From Cladophialophora immunda (Eukaryota; Ascomycota; Eurotiomycetes; Chaetothyriales; Herpotrichiellaceae), in the NCBI RefSeq assembly GCF_000835495.1, contig NW_015622545.1:2310777-2374776 (forward strand): 64,000 nucleotides of DNA, in the 5' to 3' direction. The position numbers and the translations under genes were made by a program. How positions within the stretch are numbered: position 1 is the stretch's first letter; each line of letters begins with the position of its first letter. Positions 1-11,947 of this stretch are shown here, one piece after another. A model generated the notes under the pieces. That model did no database searches. It saw only the letters and a list, made by a program, of their open reading frames with translations, and was not told the DNA's origin.

Positions 1-60
1 GTGGCTGACGTTCCTTCCCTGCGGAAGGCCGGTGCACTTTAAGAACCCTTTTCACTGTGA

Positions 61-135
61 AATAGAGTTTAGAATAAGGGAGAGAGAGGAGAGAAGTGAG
101 AGAGGGGAGAGAGAGGAGAGAGGTAAGAGAGGTGC
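61..135. repeat. GA-rich purine tract
   Basis: A purine-only stretch made of GA and GAG/GGAGA runs lies near the left edge of the window. It is downstream of the 3' end of the minus-strand regulator that follows. It looks like simple-sequence low-complexity DNA. I see no gene in bases 1-245. Confidence 0.7.
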
Positions 136-245
136 TGCCTATCTATAATTTATTTTTCTGAGCTTATGTACTTATTTGAGAGTTGACTAATTTCTCATGC
201 TTGTTATATAGTACGATATATGCTCCTAGGTCAACTTCTCTTCCT

Positions 246-2850
246 TCATACTGTCCCATTCCCCCCGAACATGGACATATCGTATGACATTGAATTCCCC
301 AACTCAAGCAGGGTCCAGTTCTCAAGAATTGAACCCCCGGAAAGCCAGTCCAGGTTTTCGAGTTCGGGATTCGAAGAGTCCATGCATTCAGTGTGCTGTA
401 GGACACCGCCATATTCCCCTGAGCTAGCCGGTGCCTGCTTCTCGGGCGGAGGATCATGTTCTCTGCCACTTTGCATCGACGCGCCGCGTTTCGGGTCCTC
501 GATTGGCCAAGTTGCAAGCCTTTGCTGCCATGGCAACCGCTCCTCCGCCGATCTGTCAAGCATTCTCCGAACCTGAAGCACAAGACTTTGGTAGGGGTGC
601 ATCTCCAACAAGCCAAGGACCGACCTGACCTGCCTTTCCGTCTGAGCCTTGTCCAGATGGCCCGGCCACCTGTTTGCGAGTTGGAGGGCTAAAACCACTG
701 CAGAGCCGTCAGCAGCTTTCCAAGGCAAATGAAACAAGTGGTCTTGGAGATTACTGACGTGAGAACGTAAGCATCAAGGCAGAATATGTTGGCGCCCAGC
801 GAAAGTGCCACCTGTAGGACTTGGAACGAGATACGACGTCGAGCTGGTCTGATATGGTCTCGGCTATCCGGCGGACAACTTCCTCCATAATCGCCAGACA
901 TGGTGTATTCGTGTTCTTGTGTAATCGGCCGAGAATGGTGCAGCAGATAGTGATTCGTGAATAGTTCTTTTGAGTGAGTAAGCTGATTCGATTAAGTGAG
1001 TCTTCGTCTACGTTGTATGCTAAATCCAGTCAGCGTATTCCTCCAGCCTTCCCAGATAGGGCGAACGGAGCAGATCTAAACAGTCTTGGTGTCCAATGTG
1101 GCAGTGGGAACGAGAAATACCTTTAAATCGGGTGTCCCAGTATTGGAACCATTCTTGAGCCTTCTGTTCGAACTCTTGCAGCACACTCTCAGAAATAGTG
1201 GACACCGATGTGGCACTTTCGACCCTAGATTGAATATCACCTAGGAGGACATGTCAATACCTCACCGGGAGAACACGCCGCGACTTACTGCGGAGTTGGA
1301 CAATCTCAATCGTAGATATAAACCTCATGTCACTTGGGTACGAGACAGGAAGGTCCAAATAGGGCCTCAATAAGGCTTTGTCGAGTTCATGGATGCGTGG
1401 TTTCCTTGCGGTGCCAACTGCAAGCTCACGCTCGATGTGATATAAGATGCACCACGTACGGGCCTTGCGGCTGCCGATGTGGAAGTTCCGTCTGTCGGTT
1501 GTCAAGGAGTCTTCACCGACCAACTCGTTAAGTGCACAATCCAAGCCCAACTCCAGCGCCATTTGGTGAGCGTGGCCAATGGCAAGCCAGCTTTTCTCTG
1601 CATTTGCTGCAAGCAGTGTCATTGCCTGCACGGTCTCAAGCGTTGGATGCTCGAAGATGCTGTCGAATACCCAACGGCGCGCTTCTTGCAGACAAGCCTC
1701 TCGTACTTTCGTTTGCAGGTCTGTAGAGGCTCCGTGCAGGATATGGGATGTCTGTTTCAGAGCAATGAACAGAATGGCGATGAGGCAAAAAGGCGAACGA
1801 GTTCGTAGAGAGTCGAAAGTATCCACTATGGGATCAAACATTGGAATATAAGGGTTACCGCCTTCAAAATAGCTGGGTTGAGAAAACAAAATTAATGTGG
1901 ACACGTTGATGGAGGAGCACAGAATGCTTACGATGCGAAGAGAAGTCGTGCCTGGCTTTCATCCTTGAATAGTTCTGACACTATGTCGGATGTTTCATCA
2001 GAAGGAGCTGCCAACCTTCCCACTGATTCTGGCCAGGCTTGACCACGTTGGGTACCGCCAGCGTCGTGGCTCACAGACCGAAGGGCCACGTCTGAATGAG
2101 GAGACGTTGATTCCATGGATTGAACGGCGGTAACAGGGGCATTCAAATGGTGATAATGCATGTAGTCAGCCTCGGATTCTGCCTCGGAAGGAGCTTGATT
2201 GCAAGAAGCAGATCTCCCCGCACCCACTCGCCCTCGCATGGTGTGGTCATCATCCTGGACATGAAGAGGAGCCCTGAATCCTGGAGTAGACGGATTAGGT
2301 CCTCCTTTGTTGTTGCCGAGTTGACAGGAGCGAGAAATATCTGTTGGATCCTCTTGCTGCTGGCTCTGCGTAGGAGTCGAAGATGGTGAGATGAAAGGCC
2401 GAGTGATTTCATTCTGGTCCAAGCTGGGCTCATCGGCGGGTTGGTTAGACGAACTCGGAGTTCGCAGAGAATGCGAATGATCGACCTGGCTCTCCTTTGC
2501 AATTTTGGAGACAGACTTCAGCTCTTCTCTCAATTGCTGGATTTCGCCTTCCAATTCCACCAGTCTAGCAAGACCGACATGGTTAGCGTAACCCAGCTAG
2601 ATTGGGGTGGAGGATATTGGACATGCTTTCTTTTCTGAGCCCCGCTTACGATGCCGGGCACCGCTGCCTTCCTATCTTCGAAAATGCATGGAAGCCCTGC
2701 ATTGGTGCAGCGAGGACAGGGAGACTCGGGGCTTCCTGTGCACCTCATTTTCTGTCGCCGGCAAGTCCGGCATGCTTTGAGCCTGCGCCGAGGGGCTAGA
2801 TCCAGAGGCGTTTCTGGCACATTTTGCGCTGACTGAATATTCTGATCCAT
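246..2850 (-). CDS. Zn2Cys6 fungal transcription factor
   Basis: Probable pathway-specific nuclear activator with an N-terminal Zn(II)2Cys6 binuclear cluster and a fungal-specific middle homology region. The start at 2850 gives a cluster at about residues 27-55 (CRTCRRQKMRCTGSPESPC, then CTNAGLPC), followed by a linker and a short dimerisation helix. Exons I can support are 2850-2650, 2596-1932, 1872-1266 and 1187 to about 1023. The C-terminal part runs through about 900-750 and ends at 246, but its splice sites are not settled; more than one short-intron solution keeps the frame. The gene is divergent from the sugar transporter starting at 3274 with 423 bases between starts, so it probably regulates that transporter and the oxidoreductase beyond it. 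The cluster is certain from the cysteine spacing; the target pathway is inferred from position. Confidence 0.85.
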
Positions 2851-3273
2851 ACTGCTGAAAGATAGTGATGGTGCTCTTTGTCCCTGTTCAGCGATGTTCA
2901 GTAAGCTATTAGGCAAGGGTGGAATAAAAGACGCAGGGCCGATGGAACAAAACCCCCATCCAGACAACATGATATTGTTTGGAGGTTGAGTTTCCCCCGC
3001 AAGGCTTGGCCCGGTAAACCAACATGGCCGGATTATGGAGATCTTCCCGGACCCGGTCTTGTGTTTTCCGGTGTCTGTGCCGCAAGACATTGGCTAGTAC
3101 AGCGTCTGCTTGGGCTTTTCCAAAAGCCGGGGCCCCATGGGACACAGTTCTCGAGCAGTCCCTGACTGGCACCTCGGGTATAAGTAGACGAGGCGACTCA
3201 GCGAATGGACAGGGGGAGAGTCTCTTCACATTAGACAGATATCTCTCAATCGGATGACAGCAAAGAAATCGCC
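2851..3273. promoter_or_regulatory. divergent intergenic region, regulator / sugar transporter
   Basis: This 423-base stretch separates the divergently transcribed Zn2Cys6 regulator and sugar transporter. No convincing ORF lies in it. It most likely holds both promoters and perhaps autoregulatory sites. I could not assign a specific CGG-type operator with confidence. Confidence 0.5.
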
Positions 3274-5475
3274 ATGAATATTGACAAAATGCAGGATGTA
3301 CCTCTCAAACGTCAAGAGGTAGTCTTGGAGCACGAAGAGAGCGTTGGCGAAGTTCACTTGGTGAATCCTCTTCAGAGCCAGGCAGTCGACCAGGTCGTGG
3401 TGAGTATACCATACACAACGTTTATTATGACAATACTCAGTAGACTGCAGACCGATGCCACTACCTTCGCCGCTCAGCATGGTCTGGAAGAGTATACACA
3501 GGCACTGCAGAAAGGAGCCCTGCTTGCTCAACATCACGGCGGTTTGTCACCAAGGTCTTGATCAAGATGGCACAGGTTTTGACTGTCTTCTGGCGCAGCC
3601 TTCAACAACCTCGAAGCTCTAACCGAGGAAGAGCGGAATATCTTGCAACGGGAAGCAGAGCACAGTGAGTATGGACGTTTGGGTGTTGTACGGCGCATAT
3701 CGCTGACAGGCCCATAGAATGGCATCACCCCTCCGCACTCTATCGGTTGATCATACTCTGCAGCATTGCGGCTGCTGTTAACGGCATGGATTTGGTTTCT
3801 ATCAATGGTGCAAATATCTTCTTCCCGAAGCAATTTGGCATTGACGGGCCTGGGCGACAAACCTGGATCCTGGGCCTTGTCAATAGCGCTCCATACTTCT
3901 GCTGCACCGTGTTCAGTGTGTGGCTTACCGCCCCGCTCAATCGCCGATGGGGAAGACGAGGTGTCATGTTTGTGACTGCCTTCTTCTGCTTCGCTGCCTG
4001 CATCTGGTCCGCGTGCACAAATACATGGGTATGACTGTCATCTTCGAGGAATACTTGGAGCTTAGCTAATGCCTTACCCCAGTGGCATCTAATGATAGCA
4101 CGGATCTTTCTTGGAATTGGCCTGGGCCCGAAAAGCGCAACATTAAGCGTGTACGCGGCCGAGTGTGCTCCTGCCAGGATCAGAGGTGCTCTGACAATGT
4201 GCTGGCAGATCTGGGTGGCGTAAGTCCCTTTTCCCACGACCTAAGAGGGTTATCTCACTCTCGGTAGCTTTGGAATTATGCTCGGAACTGCCTGCAACAT
4301 CGCATTCTACCATGTCCCTGACCGCAGTGGCATTGTTGGACTGAACTGGCGCCTTATGCTCGGGATTGCCGGACTCCCAGCGCTTGTCGTTATGGCAGTC
4401 GTTTACACCAATCCTGAATCGCCAAGGTGGCTCATGCTCAAAGGCCGCTATCGGGAGGCCTTCAAGAGCCTCCAGGCGCTTCGCGGCTCGGATATTCAAG
4501 CGGCTCGTGACCTTTACTACATTCACGTTCTCCTCGAAGAAGAATCCAAATATCAAGCCCACCAAAAGGCCGTCCCCATTATACAGCTGTTTACAATTCG
4601 CAGGAATCGCAACGCTGTCATCGGTTCCAGCCTGGTAATGTTTGCGCAGCAGTACTGCGGCATCAACGTTATGTCCTACTACTCTACGAATATCTTCTCG
4701 CAGGCTGGCGCCAGTCCATCACACGCTCTTCTTGCATCATGGGGATTTGGAATGCTAAACTTCATCTTTGCATTCCCCGCAGTGAGGACCATTGACACTT
4801 TTGGACGCCGGAAACTCCTACTCTGCACCTTTCCGCTAATGACGGTCTTCCTATTGATGGCTGCTGGGGGATTCTACGCTACCGATTCAACGACGAAGAT
4901 GGCTGTTGTCGCCGTGGGAATCTACCTCTACGTAATCGCCTACAGTCCGGGAGAGGGACCTGTACCGTTTGTCTACTCAGCCGAGGCCTTTCCACTGGCT
5001 ATCCGAGACGTTGGAATGAGCTTTGCAGTCTTCGTCTGTTGGGGCTTCAACTCGATTGTTGGATTGACATTTCCATCCATCTTGGACAAGTTCACCCCAC
5101 CTGGAGCATTCTTCTGGTATGCAGGCTGGAACGCGCTTCTGACCGTGGCGATTTATCTCTTTCTTCCTGAGACGAAGGCTTTGTCCTTGGGTACGTTTAG
5201 ATTCCCCACTCCTTTACTGATCGGAAATAGCGCGCCTTTAATTCCATGGTGACACTGACACTTGAGGTCTCATTGCAGAAGAGTTAGACGTGGTTTTCGA
5301 CATGCCAATGGCTACTCACGCAGCCTTCGTAAGAAGCACCTTTATTTATTGTCTTAGCTTCCATTGCTGACAAAGAGAATAGCATATCCGCGCCATACCT
5401 AGCAATTTCAGGAGATATATCCTCCGACAAGACGTCCCGAAGAAGACGCTGTACTCATTCGAGGAAGAAAAGTAG
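3274..5475 (+). CDS. MFS sugar (hexose/inositol-type) transporter, first copy
   Basis: Twelve-helix sugar/H+ symporter of the plasma membrane (Sugar_tr family). Eight exons fit phase and consensus: 3274-3399, 3451-3541, 3599-3664, 3718-4028, 4083-4219, 4268-5190, 5279-5328, 5383-5475, giving 598 residues. Signatures include NGMDLVSINGANIFFP after TM1, the R-x-G-R-R loop 2-3 motif (NRRWGRRG), [12 protein letters not shown] after TM6, QQYCGINVMSYYS in TM7, the FGRRK loop 8-9 motif and the PETK motif after TM12. The roughly 90-residue hydrophilic N-terminus matches fungal myo-inositol/hexose carriers of this subgroup. It is related to the transporter at 8682 but has fewer introns. Substrate cannot be read from sequence. 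The intron donor at 3542 (GTTTGT) is weaker than the others. Confidence 0.9.
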
Positions 5476-6161
5476 GGAAGGGCGAGTTGCAAAGCTTTGG
5501 AAGTGGATTGGTTACTCAGAGCTCTCTGTCTGGATCTCCACTACCTTCCACAGCCTCGAGCAAATGGTTCAGAACACCAGCTATGAAGAGGACAGGGGAT
5601 CGTAAACTTGTATTGAAAGAACCTTCGCTGTGTAGCAATGACTTGAGTCTGCATCGAACATGTTGGGCTAGGAGATCTTGGAGATCGTGTGGCCAAGTTG
5701 GAACGGTGGTAAGAATGCCCGGCCGTGAGACTTTCCATTGACCGGCTAGGCTCTGGAAGAAAAAGATGGCACAGTCTGACAGAGAACAGACGCCATCTCG
5801 GAATCTAACCAGTCGCTCAATAGCGACGAGGTGGCCGCCCAGATCAAATAGCTTATGTTGTTAATAAGGGTAAGGACACCGTTATGCCTAAGGACAGAAT
5901 AAATGCCCTCTTCAATGATGGTTACCTTTCAGTCAATAGTGAATCATTTCTCTGTATATTTCTCGTCAGCCTGTGCCACTTATTTTTGACATCGGCTCGC
6001 CGGCTCCGGACTTTTCCGGCGTCGTTGGGCGTACGCCACCGAGTTTTGAACTACTGTCCGCTTTTAAAAGTGCCACATCCAAGAGTGCTCGTTGAAGTTG
6101 ATATCACGAAATAAACAAGAGGCTTTGAAGTTTACACGCATTCCTCCCAAAAACGCCCAGC
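5476..6161. other. intergenic, no gene seen
   Basis: This is the 3' flank of the first transporter and the upstream region of the oxidoreductase. Several short ORFs occur but none shows conserved domains or a plausible splice pattern. Confidence 0.5.
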
Positions 6162-7618
6162 ATGTCAGAGACCACCAAGAAATTCCATGTTCTCTATATT
6201 GGAGCGGTACGCAAGGTCTTTCGATATTAGACTGCGGGACTGATATTTTGGATAACTATAGGGAAACATCACTTTCGGCAATGACAATGTTCTTTGGAAC
6301 CATTCGCTACGGATCGAGACATACCTGGGTGCAAAACTCGAGGTCGTTGGAATCGTCGATCCTTCAGTGGAACGTGTCAAACAGGTCCTCCTTCAGAAGT
6401 CCGGGTCCGCAGCAGCGGCCTGCTACGCGAAAACAAAGCACTTTATGACCCTGAGAGAGGCCCAGGAGCAGTTGACGGGCACAGCAACCCTGCCAGATCT
6501 CATTTTGTTAGCCACTCCTCCTCATTTTCGAGGAACCACACAGCCTGGTCGCGACCTGGAAGTCCAAGTCGTCTCTGCTTTCGGGCCCGCACCGGGGCTG
6601 TTCGTTGAAAAGCCGGTATCAACGGCGCGACCCGTCCAAGTCTGGCCAGTCGCCAAACTGGTTCAGCAGTCAGGCAACAAGATTGCGGTCGGCTATATGC
6701 TTCGATACCTCAAGGTCGTGCAGAAAGCAATGTCTATTATACGCGACAACAACATAAAGGTCATGGCTGTTAACGCTCGATACAGCATGGCTTACTCGAA
6801 AGTGCGAAAGACGGACTGGTGGGACAAGGCAAAACAGTGCGGGCCTATTGTTGAGCAAGCAACCCATTTCTGCGATCTCTGTCGATATCTTGGTGGAGAG
6901 GTTGATCTCGACACGGTCAGGGCTTGCGCGCTGGAGCACTATGAGCCAGCTGGGAAGTTGTCCAGCATGCTTGTGGACGAATCCCAGATACCTGCCGAGG
7001 AGCGCATTCCTCGCGTAACAGCTGCGTTTTGGTATGCCCCAAAAGGAGAATAGGACTTTCAAGCGACAGCCGGCTAACCGAAGGCAGGAAATACCAAGGT
7101 GGCGCAGTGGGATCACTGATGCATATAGTCGCACTGCATGGTATTCGGTACTCTAACGAGATCGTCGTTGCCGGAGACGGCTTCCAGCTTCGTCTCGTTG
7201 ATCTCTACAGCACCCCAACACTTTACGTTAGGTACGTTTGCCATATACAGGACGGATGAGACTGTTCTTCAGCGCGAGGTCCAAGCAAAATGGGAATTTC
7301 CGATGCGCCCCGAGAATATGCAATGGGAGCTGACATTGAATGCCTTCTCGAAACAGGACCCCAGCCTCGGAGCAAGAAGAGTCGTTCACCTTCCTCAATG
7401 ACGATCCGTTCTATTCGGAGTTTGCAGGCTTGTTAGGGTCGCTCGGAACTGTTCCTTGCCAGGAAGCTGCAAACGGCGTGGACAGCGTGCAACAGGGCGT
7501 TCCGACTGCCTCGGCTGAAATTCTGTCCTCATACGAAGATGCATGCAAGACCTACGAGTTTACATGGAGGATCCGAGACGAAAGTGAGAAGTCAAGCGCG
7601 GAGTTTCGCCAAAATTGA
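6162..7618 (+). CDS. Gfo/Idh/MocA-family NAD(P)-dependent oxidoreductase
   Basis: Cytosolic sugar or polyol dehydrogenase of the GFO/IDH/MOCA fold. Exons 6162-6206, 6262-7031, 7088-7231 and 7357-7618 give 406 residues. The N-terminal Rossmann fold begins VLYIGAGNITFG, with the GxGxxxFG-type nucleotide loop split by the first intron. The EKPVSTARP motif is the family EKP catalytic lysine site, and GPIVEQATHFCDLCRYLGG matches the helix carrying the conserved histidine. The C-terminal alpha/beta domain continues through GGAVGSLMHIVALHG to FLNDDPFYSEF. Without the 7032-7087 intron the frame stops early, and splicing restores the expected GxVGSL strand. Lying between two sugar transporters, it probably oxidises the imported sugar, inositol or a derivative. 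Confidence 0.85.
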
Positions 7619-8681
7619 TCTCTTCCATGCTGCAACATAATCCGAGACTCTTCGCTCCATGGGCAATGATCTAGATTTCTCAATTCGTAACTTTTGTGCA
7701 TTAATCTCAACCATGGCTCAATATTTCCCCACTGGCTAAAGGAGACCCTCACGTTCCTGTGTAAGCAGTTCTCTCCAGTAATTAGTCAACAGGCTATCAT
7801 GGCCAGACTCTGTTACCGGGAAATAAGCGGCCATAGTGTTCGAAACATCAGGAGGGTACTTTGGATGCTCACTAAGGATGCGTCGCGACTTGTAGAGTGA
7901 CCGATGATGGCGGGGTGACTAGCCATGCTTTCTCACACTCCTTTACAGCCCATCCAGGATTTGCTCCAAAGCTTGAATCCAAATGTTGGCGGCCATCATC
8001 ATTGCGTCCCGCCGTTAGTAGCCGAAGCAACATTTCTATCGTCCTCGGAAACCCATTGAGCGGCAAAGTCAGCCACGCAGTATCGAGAATGTCTGTGTTG
8101 CCACTAGGAACCCCCACCTGGCCCGGGAATGTTGTCTAAAGCGGCACCGGCGGACCGCCTGTGGGGAATGCAGAGGGAACCTGACCGCCGCTAATACGAA
8201 CATGGAAGAATGCCCATCGACAAAGTTGCGCGCCCCCTCAAGGCTGTTGAGCTGTGGATACCATACCGCGTACCAGGCCGTACAGTCAGGCGCAATTTGG
8301 TTTTCACTGTAGTAGAATTCTATCAAGAACACCGCTTGGAGCCCCATGTAGGAGCTATGCACTTGACATATCGTAAGGGTGGCAACGATGTATTTTTCAC
8401 GACAATCCGTTTCTGGTTTTCAATACGGAGTGCCGCGGACGTGGTCAGAGTCTCACGCAACCCCAGCTGTTCTACCCCGTGGGGTCTGAATTATCCAACC
8501 GTCTGGAGTCAACTGAGTCGGCTTTGGGAAGTAGACAAGCTTGCGACCACAAACATAAAATGCACTCTCAGTCCCGCCGAAGCTCATGACTGTTCTTCCC
8601 TCAAACCACCTTCCCACTATCCCTCGAAAAACCCCATCGCTCTGATTGAAGCCTTCATCTTCAGGGTCCCTGCAATTCAAG
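7619..8681. other. intergenic, upstream of second sugar transporter
   Basis: About 1.06 kb without a recognisable gene. Short ORFs here have no family features. It probably contains the oxidoreductase terminator and the promoter of the second transporter. Confidence 0.45.
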
Positions 8682-11229
8682 ATGACCGAGAAACTTGCGT
8701 CTGAGAAGGTCGAGCTTGCCTCTCATGATGAGGTGGGGCATGCTTCGTCGACAGGGCACGTTGCCGTCGAGACTATCAGAGAAAACAGCACGGCGAGGTA
8801 CGCCGAAAGAGTACCATTACCTTTCTTGGCAATATCGTTGCTAACCAGTTACACAGACTGGTCAACCCTCTGGCTGGAATTGCGAAAGATGATCTGATGT
8901 TGCAAGTGGAACGCTTTGCCACGGACAAGGACCTCCTCGACATCCTGCCGCTCCTGCAGAAAGGTGCATACGTTGCTCAAGCCGCAGTGCCGCTGGCAGA
9001 AATCGAAGAGCTCGATCTCGATGAGCTCGAGGGCCTACAGCACGAGCTCACGCACAGGTGGACCCACCCATTCGCCCTATATGCCACCGTGTTTGTCTGC
9101 TCGATCGGAGCAGCGGTGCAGTAAGTTTCACAGAAATCTCCCACTGAACGACACAAGGCTGATGCACCGAAAGAGGCTGGGATCAAACGGGCTCAAACGG
9201 CGCCAATTTGACGTTCCCCGTCGAGTTCGGCATCGCGTCTGGCTCCAGTCGGGACAACTGGTTGATTGGCTTGGTCAACGCTGCTCCCTATATCTCTTCT
9301 GCTATCCTGTAAGTTGCAGCATTTGTATCGTCCAGCCCAGCGTGCTGACGCCGTGAAGCGGATGTTGGCTGTCTGATCCGTTCAACGCTCTCCTTGGCCG
9401 TCGTGGAGCGACTTTCATGGCCGCAATCTTCTGCATCTTGACACCCATCGGCGGTGCACTCTCGCAAAACTGGCACCAGCTCCTCGTGACCAGGCTCCTC
9501 ATGGGGTTTGGAATGGGCCTCAAAGGTAAAGACGCTGATCAACATTTTGTCCCACAATAAGGTCGATAGACTCACTCTTCCGGGCAGCTGCGACGATTCC
9601 CATGTACGCCGCAGAGAATTCTCCGGCCGTCATTCGAGGTGCCCTGGTCATGGGCTGGCAGATGTGGACGGCATTCGGCATCTTTCTCGGGTTTGCCGCC
9701 AATCTCGTGGTCTACCGGGTCGGCAAAATTGCGTGGAGGCTTCAGATTGGGTCTGCTTTCATCCCAGCCGTCCCGCTCGCCCTCCTCGTCTACTTCTGTC
9801 CAGGTATGGTTGTCTTTGGAGTGTCTTCCTGACTATCTGCTAATGGAACCTCCAGAGTCTCCACGTTGGTTGATGAAGAAAAACCGGTACCGAAACGCGT
9901 TTGAGTCGCTCTGCCGGCTACGAAAGCACAGAATCCAAGCCGCGCGCGACCTCTACTACGTCCATGCTCAGCTCGTCATCGAACACGAGATGGCGGCTGC
10001 GTCGACGTACGCTGTCAGACTCCGTGAACTCATCACGGTCCCTCGTATTCGACGAAGCGCCATAGCAGCCTTGGTCGTCTTCATGGGCCAGCAATTCTGC
10101 GGTACGTTCAAGTCTTCTGACAACACATTACGGAACAGGTTTAGATGTTATGAATGTTCTGTTCTCGCCAGGGCTGCCTACTCCATGACATTCTCTAGCG
10201 GAAACAGTTCCCTGTTTCTGAGGCTAATTTCCATCTGTCGTAGGGATGAACATCATTGCCTTTTACTCGTCGACCGTCTTTGTCCAAGCTGGCGCCTCCG
10301 AGCATACAGCACTGCTTACTTCGCTGGGCTACGGCGTTATCAACTTCGCGTTTGCCATCCCAGCAATTTTTCTCATTGACAGGTTCGGTCGGAGGTAAGA
10401 GTGGTCAAGCTTTGCGAAGGTGATATTCAATTGACTCGTGGGTGCTAGATCTCTGCTTCTCTCGACCTTCCCACACATGGCGTGGACACTCCTTGCCGCG
10501 GGCTTTTGCTTCTACATTCCAGAGTCCAGCAAGGCTCACGTTGGCATGATTGCCTTCTTCATCTACGCATTCACCGCTCTTTACTCGGTTGGTCAAGGTA
10601 TGATCTCCCCACCTTGTCGATATTCTTGCATGCTGGGCGGCGACAGGACTGATGGTGACTGCGATAGGGCCGGTGGCTTTCGTGTACTCTGCGGAAGCCT
10701 TTCCATTGTCGCACAGGGAGATCGGCAATAGCTGGGCCGTGTCGGCGACGTTTGCCCTGTCCTCGGCTCTCTCGTTGACGTTTCCCCTGATGTTGAGCAA
10801 ATTCACCGCGACAGGTGCATTCGGCTTCTATGCGTATGGTTCAAGCCTCTAACGTCCCCTCCCAGAGTCTTTTGTGCTGACGGCGACATCCATCTAGTGG
10901 CATGAACTTGTTTGTCTTCATTCTGATGTTCCTCTTCGTCCCGGACACCAGTGGTTACACCCTGGAAGAGCTCGACTACGTCTTTGCGGTGCCGACGAGA
11001 CGATTCATCAGCTATCAAGTTAGGAAGGTGCGTACATCTCGCAGCATGTCAAGCTTCCACTTCTGACTCGTTTTAGGTCTTGCCATGGGCGTTGAGGCGG
11101 TACCTCTTCTTCCGGCGCGGGGAGCATTTGGAGCCCTTGTACCGCTTTGAGCGCAGCGGTCACTACGGCTCGAGGTCCTTCACTGAGAGAAAGATCGAGC
11201 CTGGGTCCAAGATAAGGAGCGTAGCCTAA
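8682..11229 (+). CDS. MFS sugar transporter, second copy (many introns)
   Basis: Twelve-helix Sugar_tr symporter, about 630 residues, assembled from eleven exons: 8682-8797, 8857-9120, 9174-9308, 9359-9525, 9588-9803, 9856-10101, 10244-10394, 10449-10597, 10668-10833, 10898-11027, 11077-11229. Key motifs are [16 protein letters not shown] after TM1, LLGRRG in loop 2-3, [19 protein letters not shown] after TM6, [14 protein letters not shown] in TM7, DRFGRRS in loop 8-9 and [14 protein letters not shown] in TM10. Shared segments such as IQAARDLYY show it is a paralogue of the gene at 3274, but it carries ten introns against seven and its N-terminal half differs. It is the likely fourth member of the local sugar cluster. 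The exon 3 acceptor (AAAG) is the least typical junction. Confidence 0.88.
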
Positions 11230-11947
11230 GCCCAGTCAAAGAGAGGCCCTGGCTAGAGTCGCACAAATTTTGGTCCTGGTTCCCAATTCCCACTCACCGC
11301 ATGTCTCAGGGGTGCCGGAATTCCGGGCTCGGCTACACTGTTCAGACTGCGGGGAGTTGTTGCGAGGGAGAGCGGAGTGGCTCGTTTCACCAGAACATCT
11401 CACCGATAGCGTACGAGGTGTCACGGGGTGCCTGGTTGGGAGTGACATGGCGAGATTTACTTCACTACTTGCGAATTCTAGGCGCGGAGGAACAGGATCG
11501 CCAGAGGCCGAAAAACCTGTGTAACGCCGTCTCTGGAATCCCTAGCTGCGCAGACCGCGTGCAATCTCATTCAAGATACAAGGGACGTATTTCACTTTTT
11601 ATGCTCAGCAGGTCGAAGGAGAGATGGCAAACTGGACAGTGGTCAAGTATTTGGGCAATGCTTTGTTTCCGTACTGACAGGAAGACAATATCATGCCGGT
11701 CTCGCTGACGGACTGTTTCTTGAACTCTTGCAACCCAACTGTGTGTGACTTTCTTTTCTTGTGGACATCCGTCGCTCGCCGAGCCCAGGAAGGATTATGG
11801 ACATCTTGATAGTGTGTGTTTTCACTTGGCCGGCTGCCATTCCTTCCATCTCATCTTCAGAGTGTCGCCGAGCCCCAATTTTGCGTCGAATATCATGCCT
11901 CAATGGGCATCACAACGGCAGGCCACAACGGCAGGATCCAACCATCT
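11230..11947. other. convergent intergenic, no gene seen
   Basis: Region between the 3' ends of the plus-strand transporter and the minus-strand peptidase-like gene. Only unsupported short ORFs occur. It probably holds both 3' UTRs and polyadenylation signals. Confidence 0.45.

Noticed and set aside
61..135. CRISPR-like or telomere-like repeat
   Set aside because: The GA tract is irregular with no spacer structure, is not TTAGGG-like and lies next to an ordinary gene.
7232..7250. 19-base intron in the Gfo/Idh gene
   Set aside because: Too short to be spliced; the 125-base option ending at 7356 restores the conserved downstream frame.
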